Made by a program: the position numbers and the translations under genes | From: Rhodoferax sp. | GTDB taxonomy: Bacteria; Pseudomonadota; Gammaproteobacteria; Burkholderiales; Burkholderiaceae_C | NCBI GenBank assembly: GCA_020048795.1 | Contig: JAIFMA010000144.1 | Location: 1-23,720, forward strand | Length of the DNA: 23,720 bases | Direction of reading: 5' to 3' | Part shown: one piece after another, positions 1 through 7,400 of the stretch | Layout: each line of letters starts with the position of its first letter | Position numbering within the stretch: position 1 is the first letter of the stretch | Notes under the pieces: model-generated | Told to the model about the DNA's origin: nothing | The model's input: the letters and a program-made list of their open reading frames with translations, nothing else | Databases searched by the model: none

Positions 1-133
1 TTTGGATGCGTGGCGGACTGAGGTGGCCGTCGCGCTCGGCAAACACCACAAAATTCATGCACGAGACTTGGTCTGACAAGAAAAAAAAGGCCTCGCCGGG
101 GTCCAGCGAACGGGGGAGTTGGGTGTTTTGCAT
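1..133 (-). CDS. N-terminal part of a possible acyltransferase/condensation-type protein (cut by window edge)
   Basis: Reading the minus strand from the ATG at 133 gives 44 open codons that run off the left edge. The peptide starts MQNTQLPRSLDPGEAFFFL and continues with SDQVSCMNFVVFAE. A short Leu-(Ser/Asp)-Pro stretch, then an aromatic run, then a hydrophobic strand is how the N-termini of condensation-like acyltransferases (wax ester synthase/DGAT and NRPS condensation families) often begin. That match is weak because no HHxxxD motif lies inside the window. The gene follows the 97-codon ORF by 43 bases. I see no convincing ribosome binding site before the ATG; the upstream bases are T-rich. 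Membership in a coding region is fairly likely from the composition; the family name is a guess. Confidence 0.45.
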   Translation of the reverse strand, partial: MQNTQLPRSLDPGEAFFFLSDQVSCMNFVVFAERDGHLSPPRIQ

Positions 134-176
134 AAAAAAGACTAGTTAAAAAGGGATGTGCCGACTTCAGGAAACA

Positions 177-470
177 TCAGCATGCGGTGGTTATCCCGTG
201 ATCGACATGCTGTGATGAGGGCTTGTCCACAAATAGCGGCAACATTTGGCTCGCCAGCTTGGGGCGCACTGCATCGTTGCCAATCGCTTGTGCAGCCAGG
301 CTGCGTGTTGTGCTGAAGCACAAGGGCACGCTCTGCGCCTGGCATTGGCTGTCAAATCCGACGGCCAAAGGCACAGCTGATTCATCGACAAGCCCGTTGA
401 CCGATGCTCGGCGCATCGTCTCATGGTCATCCACCTCCAACAAAACAATGTTCTTGCCGGTCCGGGTCAA
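177..470 (-). CDS. hypothetical protein, 97 aa, coupled to the HD-GYP gene
   Basis: This frame starts with TTG at 470 and overlaps the stop of the upstream HD-GYP gene in a TTGA arrangement. It ends with TGA at 177. The product begins MTRTGKNIVLLEVDDHETM and has no domain I recognise. A mixed hydrophobic and acidic composition and mostly G or C third codon positions argue for coding. The absence of a visible Shine-Dalgarno sequence and the TTG start argue against. An internal ATG at residue 19 is an alternative start. It could also be noncoding trailer after the last operon gene. No transmembrane segment or signal peptide is visible. Confidence 0.4.
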   Translation of the reverse strand: MTRTGKNIVLLEVDDHETMRRASVNGLVDESAVPLAVGFDSQCQAQSVPLCFSTTRSLAAQAIGNDAVRPKLASQMLPLFVDKPSSQHVDHGITTAC

Positions 471-1816
471 AGGTATTTGGCGACATCTACAACGTCATTT
501 TGTTCGGGCTTCAGGTACTTGTCGGCATAGTCCTTATAAACACCACTGGATAAAAAAAGTCTGAATAAATGACCGTCAATGTGTTGATCCTTGACCATGA
601 AGCTGAGTATCTTGATCGAATCGGATAATTTCTTGGGTTCCTTATAAGGTCGATCAGAGGCGGTGAGTGCCTCAAATACATCGGCCAGTGCCATGATTCG
701 CGCTGGTATCGGCATGTTGTCGATCGTCAATTTTCTGGGATAACCGGTTCCAATCAGGGTTTCATGGTGCATACCCGCATAGGCGGGTACATTCTTGAGG
801 TTATCCGGAAAAGGCAGGGTTTCCAGCATCTTGATGGTCATGATAATATGATCATTGATCTTGAAGCGTTCTTCATCGGTCAGTGTGCCTTTATTTTGGG
901 TCAAATTGTAAATTTCCCCAAAGTTATATAAATTGACAGGCACCGGCATCTTGAAGCCCATGGCTTCATACGATTCGTAATCAAAGTCAGTACGTGCAAT
1001 CACATGACTTTGCTTGTCAGCCAGCAGATACTCTTTGGCCGGTGTCTGAATATCTTTTTCAAGACGTTGACGTTCTTCAAAAGCCATGCCAATGGTCCGG
1101 TCAAAATAACGAATCCACTCGCGCTGGGCGATCATCCGGATTTTTTCCTGATCCTCCTTCTTCATGAACTCACCACCGACATTGGCATTGGCCACGACCT
1201 TGAAGTCATCATGCAGCCTTTGTTGCTCAGTGGCCAGCCAGGCATCGACCTCGGCCTTGTCATCGCCGCGCAGGCACCGGTTCAGTGCCTCAATTTGATA
1301 ATCCCGGTAAATCACCTCAAATCGGGTCCGTATCTCGTGAATCCGGTTGTAGATTGTTTCGAGCTTGGTGGCTTTGTCGACCACATATTCTGGCGTGACC
1401 ACCTTGCCACAATCATGTAACCATGAGGCGACACTCAATTCCCGGATCTGATCTTCCGTTTCCAGCTTGAAATCCTGAAAAATGCCGTCCTGGCAGTCAT
1501 TGGCCGCTTTGGCCAGCAGCATGGCCAGCAGCGGAACCCGTTCGCAGTGACCGCCGGTGTATTTGGACTTGGCATCAATGGCACCGGCAATCAGCTTGAT
1601 GAAGGCATCCATCAACTCTTTTTGGGCTGCCTGGAGTTTTAAAACTTCAGCCAGCCGGTTCTGCAATTCGTCGTACTCCTGTTTTTGCCGCTTGTCGCTG
1701 CGCTGCATGATCTTGTCATGGCGGTGAATGTCCTTGATCAGCTTGTCGGTGGTTTTGGCGAACTCACTTTTAAGCGATTCAAGCTCAACCACCATCGGAT
1801 TTTCATGCGGGTCCAT
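467..1816 (-). CDS. HD-GYP phosphohydrolase with N-terminal coiled coil and large insert; likely output of the Sia-type switch
   Basis: A 449-residue soluble protein predicted to hydrolyse cyclic di-GMP. Residues 10-70 form a charged helix/coiled coil. The HD-GYP core follows: His90 in YTGGHCERV, His134-Asp135 and Lys138 in HDCGK, His323, His350-His351 in MHHE, Gly358-Tyr359-Pro360, and Asp379 in ALADVFEA. All expected metal ligands are therefore present. In ordinary HD-GYP proteins the HD pair and the next metal histidine are about 28 residues apart; here they are 188 apart, so about 160 residues (roughly 155-315) are inserted. The ATG at 1816 is preceded by AAGGATAAGG, which overlaps the siaC stop. 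The gene lies 6 bases after siaC, where P. aeruginosa has the diguanylate cyclase SiaD, which suggests SiaC controls this enzyme. Catalytic activity is inferred from motifs; the SiaC link is inferred from position. Confidence 0.88.
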   Translation of the reverse strand: MDPHENPMVVELESLKSEFAKTTDKLIKDIHRHDKIMQRSDKRQKQEYDELQNRLAEVLKLQAAQKELMDAFIKLIAGAIDAKSKYTGGHCERVPLLAMLLAKAANDCQDGIFQDFKLETEDQIRELSVASWLHDCGKVVTPEYVVDKATKLETIYNRIHEIRTRFEVIYRDYQIEALNRCLRGDDKAEVDAWLATEQQRLHDDFKVVANANVGGEFMKKEDQEKIRMIAQREWIRYFDRTIGMAFEERQRLEKDIQTPAKEYLLADKQSHVIARTDFDYESYEAMGFKMPVPVNLYNFGEIYNLTQNKGTLTDEERFKINDHIIMTIKMLETLPFPDNLKNVPAYAGMHHETLIGTGYPRKLTIDNMPIPARIMALADVFEALTASDRPYKEPKKLSDSIKILSFMVKDQHIDGHLFRLFLSSGVYKDYADKYLKPEQNDVVDVAKYL

Positions 1817-1822
1817 GCTGCC

Positions 1823-2206
1823 TTATCCTTCCAGGGGGACTAGATTGATGTTGAGGTTTTCGAAATCTTCGATGAAATCTTCACCGGCTTCCAGGGCGCT
1901 TTCGTTGTCTTCGTCATAACGCCAGTTGACGGTAATTTCAAACTCGTCCCGGTTTTCATCCAGCAGGTCAAAGAAGTCAAAAAACAGCTTGGAACTGCTT
2001 GAGTTGAAATAGGTGATCTCAACCGCCAGCGTTATCTTTCTGGGGGTTGAAGCATCTGCAAAATATGCCTTCATCCATTTCATGACTGGTGAATAAAATT
2101 CAAAAGTGTTCTCTGGGTATGATTTTCCTTTGAAGCTGAGGTTGCCATTGGCTTCAAATGAAATATCGGGGGTATATTTCGAGGCTTCAATTTTCAGATC
2201 TTCCAT
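1823..2206 (-). CDS. siaC: SiaC-type regulatory phosphoprotein (DUF1987 family)
   Basis: A 127-residue acidic cytosolic protein of the SiaC family, an anti-anti-sigma-like fold that changes partners according to phosphorylation. Family features are the early YTPDISF segment, SYPENTFEFYSPVMKWM at about 29-45, the segment YFNSSSSK at 66-73, and the WRYDEDNES segment at 95-103. In P. aeruginosa SiaC a threonine (Thr68) in the equivalent loop is phosphorylated by SiaB and dephosphorylated by SiaA; here the aligned position appears to be Ser69. The ATG at 2206 has AAGGAA 6 bases upstream, inside the last codons of siaB, and the gap to siaB is 3 bases, so the two are surely co-translated. The sequence is AT-rich: 23 of 60 bases are G or C in 2041-2100. 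Confidence 0.9.
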   Translation of the reverse strand: MEDLKIEASKYTPDISFEANGNLSFKGKSYPENTFEFYSPVMKWMKAYFADASTPRKITLAVEITYFNSSSSKLFFDFFDLLDENRDEFEITVNWRYDEDNESALEAGEDFIEDFENLNINLVPLEG

Positions 2207-2209
2207 GAT

Positions 2210-2773
2210 CTATTCCTTTGCTTTGAGGTTGACGAATGCGGTGAATTGAAAATAAAACTTTTTTTCGTTGATGGGTGAAAATGAATATTCAATCTTGTCA
2301 CTTCTTTTGGCAATTTCATAAAACCCGATGCCTCCGCCTTTTTCATGAGAATCTTTGCCACTCTTGCGAAGTTCACGATATCTCTTTTTCAGTCCGTCCT
2401 TGCCAAGTGTCATGATCTCTTCAAGTTTTGGTGTAATTTTTTCCTTGTCCTGGATGGCGACTATATTTTGACTGATGATGAAGTAATTCTGCTGCATCTC
2501 GTTGGTGGATTTTCCAACAATCACAAGGCCCTCAGCCTTGTTTTCATCATTTTCCTGCTCTTTTGTCTTGGAGTAATTCAGGATATTTTGAGCCAGTTCT
2601 ATAAAAATGGTCAAAATGTTGCTCGAATCACCCATGCCAATATGGCTGGCTTCAGTCTCTTTTTCCAGCGACTCAGCCATGCCTGCAATCAGGGTCTGGG
2701 ACAAAAATCCGCCATATGTCAAAAATACGATGCCATCCTTTTTTACAAATTCTTTCACAGCATCAATATTCAT
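2210..2773 (-). CDS. siaB: SiaB-family serine/threonine protein kinase (DUF6272)
   Basis: A 187-residue GHKL-type kinase of the SiaB family, expected to phosphorylate the neighbouring SiaC. Visible features are the N-box helix ELAQNILNYS (Asn63 as the likely magnesium ligand), the segment KGGGIGFYEIAKRS (glycine-rich ATP lid at 145-151), and the closing strand FYFQFTAFVNL. Length fits the family. I chose the ATG at 2773 because GGGGGAG sits 5 bases upstream; the frame stays open to a TTG at 2797, but that codon has no ribosome binding site. A small ORF with a stronger Shine-Dalgarno overlaps this start. The gene is AT-rich (44 of 120 bases G or C in 2221-2340), unlike the kinases upstream. 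Partner genes are the SpoIIE phosphatase before it and siaC after it. Confidence 0.9.
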   Translation of the reverse strand: MNIDAVKEFVKKDGIVFLTYGGFLSQTLIAGMAESLEKETEASHIGMGDSSNILTIFIELAQNILNYSKTKEQENDENKAEGLVIVGKSTNEMQQNYFIISQNIVAIQDKEKITPKLEEIMTLGKDGLKKRYRELRKSGKDSHEKGGGIGFYEIAKRSDKIEYSFSPINEKKFYFQFTAFVNLKAKE

Positions 2774-2816
2774 GTCTGCTCCCCCGGTTTGTTGCAAGTT
2801 GGAAAAAAAAATTCAT
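2763..2816 (-). CDS. possible leader ORF of 17 codons overlapping the siaB start
   Basis: ATG at 2816 is preceded by a perfect AGGAGG (2823-2828) at a 6-base distance, the best ribosome binding site I saw in the window. The ORF encodes MNFFFQLATNRGSRHEY and stops with TGA at 2763-2765, overlapping the siaB ATG by 11 bases in another frame. The arrangement would let ribosomes ending the leader restart on siaB. A run of nine T (2803-2811) lies inside. Removing one T would join this ATG in frame to siaB, giving an N-terminal extension of 14 residues. So this is either a coupling leader, a slippage site, or a base-count error in the run. Confidence 0.4.
   Translation of the reverse strand: MNFFFQLATNRGSRHEY
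2779..2785 (-). promoter_or_regulatory. Shine-Dalgarno GGGGGAG that sets the siaB start
   Basis: GGGGGAG followed by five bases CAGAC and the ATG at 2773. It decides the start of siaB in favour of this ATG over the upstream in-frame TTG at 2797. Confidence 0.7.
2803..2811 (-). repeat. nine-T homopolymer in the siaB leader
   Basis: Nine A on the plus strand, so nine T in the transcript sense, directly after the leader ATG-AA. Loss of one base fuses the leader frame to siaB. Gain of one base puts the leader in a third frame. Confidence 0.9.
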
Positions 2817-2822
2817 CTTGAG

Positions 2823-2828
2823 CCTCCT
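2823..2828 (-). promoter_or_regulatory. strong Shine-Dalgarno AGGAGG of the siaB leader
   Basis: AGGAGG, then six bases CTCAAG, then ATG at 2816. It lies 20 bases after the stop of the SpoIIE phosphatase gene. The ATG it serves is not in the siaB frame, which makes this site decisive for how siaB is translated. Confidence 0.75.
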
Positions 2829-2847
2829 GGAATATATTCATCAGTGG

Positions 2848-4422
2848 TTATAGCTGGATACCGACAAAACAAATGTCGTCATTGCGGTCAATCGCACCTT
2901 GATAACGGACAAGGTCGTTCATCACCAGTTCCCTGACGGCATCGATGGGTTTGGCGTGGTTCTTTTCAAGGTGTGAGATCAACCGTTTTTTGCCGTAAGG
3001 AATGTCTTTTTCGCCGCCATTCTGATCGAGTAGGCCGTCGGTGGTCAGGTAAACACGGGCGACTGAATCAAAGCTGAAATCCTGCTCTTCAAACACAAAG
3101 TTTTCGTCGGACGATCGGTAACCCACACTGTGGCGAGCCCCCTTGATGGTCCTGCACTTGCCTTGGTGGTCCACCAGAAACAAGGGCGTTTCGGCGCCCG
3201 CGTAGCGAAGTAGTCGGCGGTTCTTGTCAAAATAGATGATGCCACCGTCAAAACCAGCATTACTGTCACTCTGCTTGGAATTTTGATCGAGCAACTGCTT
3301 GATTTCCCGGTTGAAAATTGACAGGATCTCGCCCGGATGCACCTCTTCAGTGTCGTTTTGTTTGTAGCGTGACATGATGCCGCGCTGCACACTTTTGACC
3401 AGCATCGTCACAAATGCACCCGGCACACCGTGCCCGGTACAGTCGATCACAAACAGCAGGCATTCACCCTCGGCTCGGAGCGGCTCAAAAAACCAGATAT
3501 CTCCGCCCACAATATCTTTCGGGTGCCACAGGTCAAAACTCTCGGCAAAACTCTGCTGCAAACTGCCGCTTTTGGGCAGAATGGAGCGCTGAATAATGGC
3601 CGCATACTCAATTGAGTCGCGGGTGTGCTGGTGAATTTCCTGAATCTCCCGCCGTGATGCTTCAATGATGTCAGTTTTTTCTTGCAACGCCAGTTGATTA
3701 CTTTCCAGTTTTTCAAATGAAGTTTTTAACTGTGCCTGTTGTTCCTCCAGCAGTTGAGCTTGCGCCCGTTTGGCCTCCAGCAGGGTGCGGGTTCGCAAGT
3801 TGCGGTCCAGAATCTCAATGTTCATCGCCAGTGTTGGCATCAGTTCGTCCAGCAAGGCAGCGGTCTGTCCGTCGAATGCAGTGATCGCAGCAAACTCGAT
3901 CACACCGACGACTTTCCCTTTTTGCTGCAGTGCCTGCAGCAGCACCTGGCGTGGCACGGCATAACCCACACCCGATACGATCCGCAGCGGCCGATCTGGA
4001 ATGCTGACAACCGTGACACCTTGTTTGTCCTGGGCACTTTGGCCGACCAGACCTTCGCCCAGAGCGAATGAGCGCTGCGAGGTCTCTGCGCCCTGCGCGC
4101 CATAAGTGCCCACCGGCTTCAGGCGTTCTGTGTCTTCGTCCAGAACATAGACCGTACCAAAGTGCGCGCCGATCATCGGAGTGACGCGCGTCAAAAATGT
4201 TTTGGCCAGGGTTTCAAAATTGTCCGACTGTTGCAGTTCGGTGATGATTTGCGCGACGCGGGCGCGGTAACCGGAAAAGTCGTTGAATTTTTCCTGTGCG
4301 CCCGCCAGCGCCTTCTGCGTGTGGGTCAACGCGTTGGCCCGGCGCCTGAACTGCCATACCCAAAGGGCGGCGATGACCAGCGCCGTTGCCAGCAAAAGGG
4401 TAACTGTCAAGGGGGTCATCAC
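2848..4422 (-). CDS. membrane-anchored GAF-SpoIIE (PP2C-type) phosphatase, SiaA-like
   Basis: A 524-residue serine phosphatase, the probable partner of SiaB that dephosphorylates SiaC. Residues 4-24 form one transmembrane helix and residues 55-205 a GAF domain with LGEGLVGQSAQDK. A coiled coil (210-270) leads to a SpoIIE/PP2C domain (270-524) with metal-binding acids in VGGDIW (Asp308), IDCTGHG (Asp327), FDGG (Asp392), TTDGL (Asp462) and DDICFVG (Asp516). SiaA of P. aeruginosa instead has a periplasmic sensor plus HAMP in front of the phosphatase, so here the input is a GAF domain. The exit helix NIEILDRNLRTRTLL is nearly the same as in the receptor genes of this cluster. The start is GTG at 4422, overlapping the kinase stop (GTGATG); the ATG at 4419 is equally possible. 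The usual GAF cysteine is replaced by serine here. Confidence 0.9.
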   Translation of the reverse strand: MMTPLTVTLLLATALVIAALWVWQFRRRANALTHTQKALAGAQEKFNDFSGYRARVAQIITELQQSDNFETLAKTFLTRVTPMIGAHFGTVYVLDEDTERLKPVGTYGAQGAETSQRSFALGEGLVGQSAQDKQGVTVVSIPDRPLRIVSGVGYAVPRQVLLQALQQKGKVVGVIEFAAITAFDGQTAALLDELMPTLAMNIEILDRNLRTRTLLEAKRAQAQLLEEQQAQLKTSFEKLESNQLALQEKTDIIEASRREIQEIHQHTRDSIEYAAIIQRSILPKSGSLQQSFAESFDLWHPKDIVGGDIWFFEPLRAEGECLLFVIDCTGHGVPGAFVTMLVKSVQRGIMSRYKQNDTEEVHPGEILSIFNREIKQLLDQNSKQSDSNAGFDGGIIYFDKNRRLLRYAGAETPLFLVDHQGKCRTIKGARHSVGYRSSDENFVFEEQDFSFDSVARVYLTTDGLLDQNGGEKDIPYGKKRLISHLEKNHAKPIDAVRELVMNDLVRYQGAIDRNDDICFVGIQL

Positions 4423-7400
4423 AAATCACCGCCCTGGCTGCCGCTCGCCAGTGCCTGCAAGCCTGCCACCACCGGCTCCAGGGCGCTCAGCACATTTTTC
4501 AGCAGCGGCTCGATATCAGCTTCGGCACCGTCGATCAGTGCCTGCTCCAGCGCAGCGGCGGCGGTTTCCACGGCTTTGGCACCAATATTACCAGCCGTCC
4601 CCTTGAGCGTGTGGGCCGCACGGGTGGGTGCAACCGGGTCGGGATCTTGCAGCGCCGCTGCGAACAACTGGGCAAACCCGCCCTGGCTGTCCCGGAACTT
4701 GATCAGCAAGCGCTTGTAGAGCTTCGGGTTGTTCATGGCGGTGGCCAGGCCGGCTTGGGTATCCATGCCAGGTAATTCGAGCTTGATGCCAAAAGTGGCC
4801 AAAGCGCCCGTATTCATTGCGCTGTCAGCTATGTTTAATGAAGCATCTCCGAAACGGGCGGATGCTGAACTGGGCTTGATCCACCTGGCAATGGTTGCCA
4901 GCATGTCGCCCACGTTCAACGGTTTGGCAATGTGGTCCCACATGCCGGCGTCCAGCACCTTTTCACGGTCGCCCGCCATGGCGTTGGCCGTCATGGCGAT
5001 GATGGGGAGGTCTTTAAATGCAGGATTTTTGCGAATCTCGCGGGTGGCGGTATAGCCGTCCATCACCGGCATCTGGCAGTCCATCAGGACACCGTCAAAG
5101 TGGCCATCGCTGCTCAACATGTCGACGGCTTCCAGGCCGTTGTTGGCCAGCACCACCTGCATGCCAGCCTGGCTGAGTAACTCCATGGCCAGTTCCTGGT
5201 TCATGCCGTTGTCTTCGACCAGCAACACCCGGGCACCCCGCAAGTTGGCGATGGCCGCCTGATGACTGTCGGTTTTTTCAACCGGCCCGGCTCGGTCCAG
5301 TGGTTGTTTGCCCAGTACCTCGCCGACGGCCCGCAAAAGTGACCTGGCAGAAATGGGTTTGGTCAGCACCGTGCTGAGCACCACATCGTGCTGATCGGCC
5401 GATGTCAACGCCTCGTCGCGGCCATAGGCGGTGACCATGATCACGGCCGGCATCCGGGTCAGGCGCTGCTGTTGCAGGTGCCCTACGGTTTCGACACCAT
5501 CCATGTTGGGCATCTTCCAGTCCATCAATACCAGGTCATAGGGTGTGTGTTGGGTTTCGGCAGCAACCACCAGGTCCAGTGCCTGACGGCCATCCCGGGC
5601 GGCATCGACTTCCATGCCGTAACGCCGTGCCATGGTCAACAAGATATCGCGCGCTGTGGCGTTGTCGTCCACCACCAGCACGCGCAGGCCCTGCAGTTCC
5701 TCAGGACTCAGCGTGCGGCGCGCCACCGGCTCGGCCTGCACGCCAAATTTGGCATGAAAGTGAAAGCTCGACCCCTGGCCGGCCTCTGACTCGACCCAGA
5801 TGCGTCCGTGCATCAGTTCCACCAGCGTTTTGGAGATGGCAAGACCCAAGCCGGTGCCACCGTATTTGCGCGTGGTGGAGGCATCGGCCTGGCTAAAACT
5901 CTGGAACATCTTGCTGCATTGCTCAGGGGTCATGCCAATGCCGGTGTCTCGTACCCAGAAGTGAAGTTCGACAAACTGCTCGTCCTGTGCGACTTTTTCG
6001 ATGCCCACCACGATTTCACCGGCTTCGGTGAACTTGACGGCGTTGTTGCCCAGATTGATCAGCACCTGGCCCAGACGCAATGGGTCACCCATCAGGGCGT
6101 TGGGGACATCGGGCGCGCAGTTAAACAGCAGTTCCAGGCCTTTGTCGTCGGTTTTCAGACCGACCAGGCTGGCCAGATTGTCCAGTACCTCGTCAAGACG
6201 GAAGGCAACCACCTCCATGCACAACTTGCCGGCTTCGATCTTGGAAAAGTCAAGGATGTCGTTGATGATCCCGAGCAGGTTTTCGCCGGCCCGGTGAACC
6301 TTCTCGATGTAGTTGCGCTGTTTTTTGTCGAGTGGCGTTTGTAGCGCGAGATGGCTCATGCCAATGATGGCGTTCATGGGGGTGCGGATTTCATGGCTCA
6401 TGTTGGCCAAAAAGTCGCTCTTGGTCCGGGTGGCTTCTTCGGCCAGTTCCTTGGCCCGGCGCATCTCTTCTTCCAGGCGCTTCTTCGCCGAGATGTCCTG
6501 ACCGATCACGCAAATGGCATAGATCGCACCGTTGCTGTCACGCAGGGGAAACTTGAACACCTGACGCACTTCGACCCAGCCATCACGCGGTATGCTGTGT
6601 TCAAACTCCATCAGTTCGCCACAGGCGAGCACCTGCGCATCGGTTTCCTGCCCCCACTTGTCCGAACTGCTTGAGACGAACTCGGCCATGCTGTGACCGA
6701 TCAATTGCGCGCTGCTCAAGTTCAGCACCTTCTTGAGATAGCGTGAAAAACTCTGGTTGATCAGCATAAACCGGCCCTGCAAATCCTTGATGTAGATGTC
6801 GGTGGGCGAGTTGTCGAGCACCGCCTGGGTCAGCTTCTTGGATTCTTCAATGTTGACAAACGCCTGTTGCAACGCCTGATCGGCCTTTTTTCGCTCGGAA
6901 ATATCACGAAAACTCACCACCGAGCCGGTGATCTTGCCGTTCTGGCGCAGCGCTGTGGTGGTGTATTCCACTGGAAAGCAGGTGCCATCCTTGCGCCAGA
7001 AGACCTCGTCGCTGACCGTGCGGGCCTGTCCATCTTGCAGGGTCAGGAAAATCGGGCGTGACTCGGACAAGAGGTCGCGCCCATCGGCATGCCGATGCTG
7101 CAACAAGGCATGCATGACACGGCCAGTCAGTTCAACTTCGGTATAGCCCAGAAGTTGCAGTGCGGCAGCATTGACAAAGGTCACACAGCCCTGCAAATCC
7201 TGACCAAACAGGCCATCCTGCATGCTGCTCAGAATCAGGCGCTGGCGCTCTTCAATGGCGGTGCGCTGCGCCAGTTCCTGCTGCTCAGCCAAGTGATTGC
7301 GCAGGATTTCAAAACTGAAGCTGATGGTTGTCAGTGCATCAGTCAGCATATCGTCCTGGTGCCTGGGTTCTTCCAGGTAGCCAAACTCGAGCAAGGCCGC

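Noticed and set aside
142..345. Alternative minus-strand frame of 67 codons overlapping the 97-codon ORF
   Set aside because: Less coding-like composition, not coupled to the upstream stop, no ribosome binding site.
223..564. Plus-strand open frame of 113 codons near the left end
   Set aside because: It overlaps the end of the HD-GYP gene, where the coding frame is certain, and its product shows no domain.
2774..2797. Longer SiaB starting at TTG 2797
   Set aside because: No ribosome binding site at the right distance, whereas the ATG at 2773 has GGGGGAG five bases upstream.
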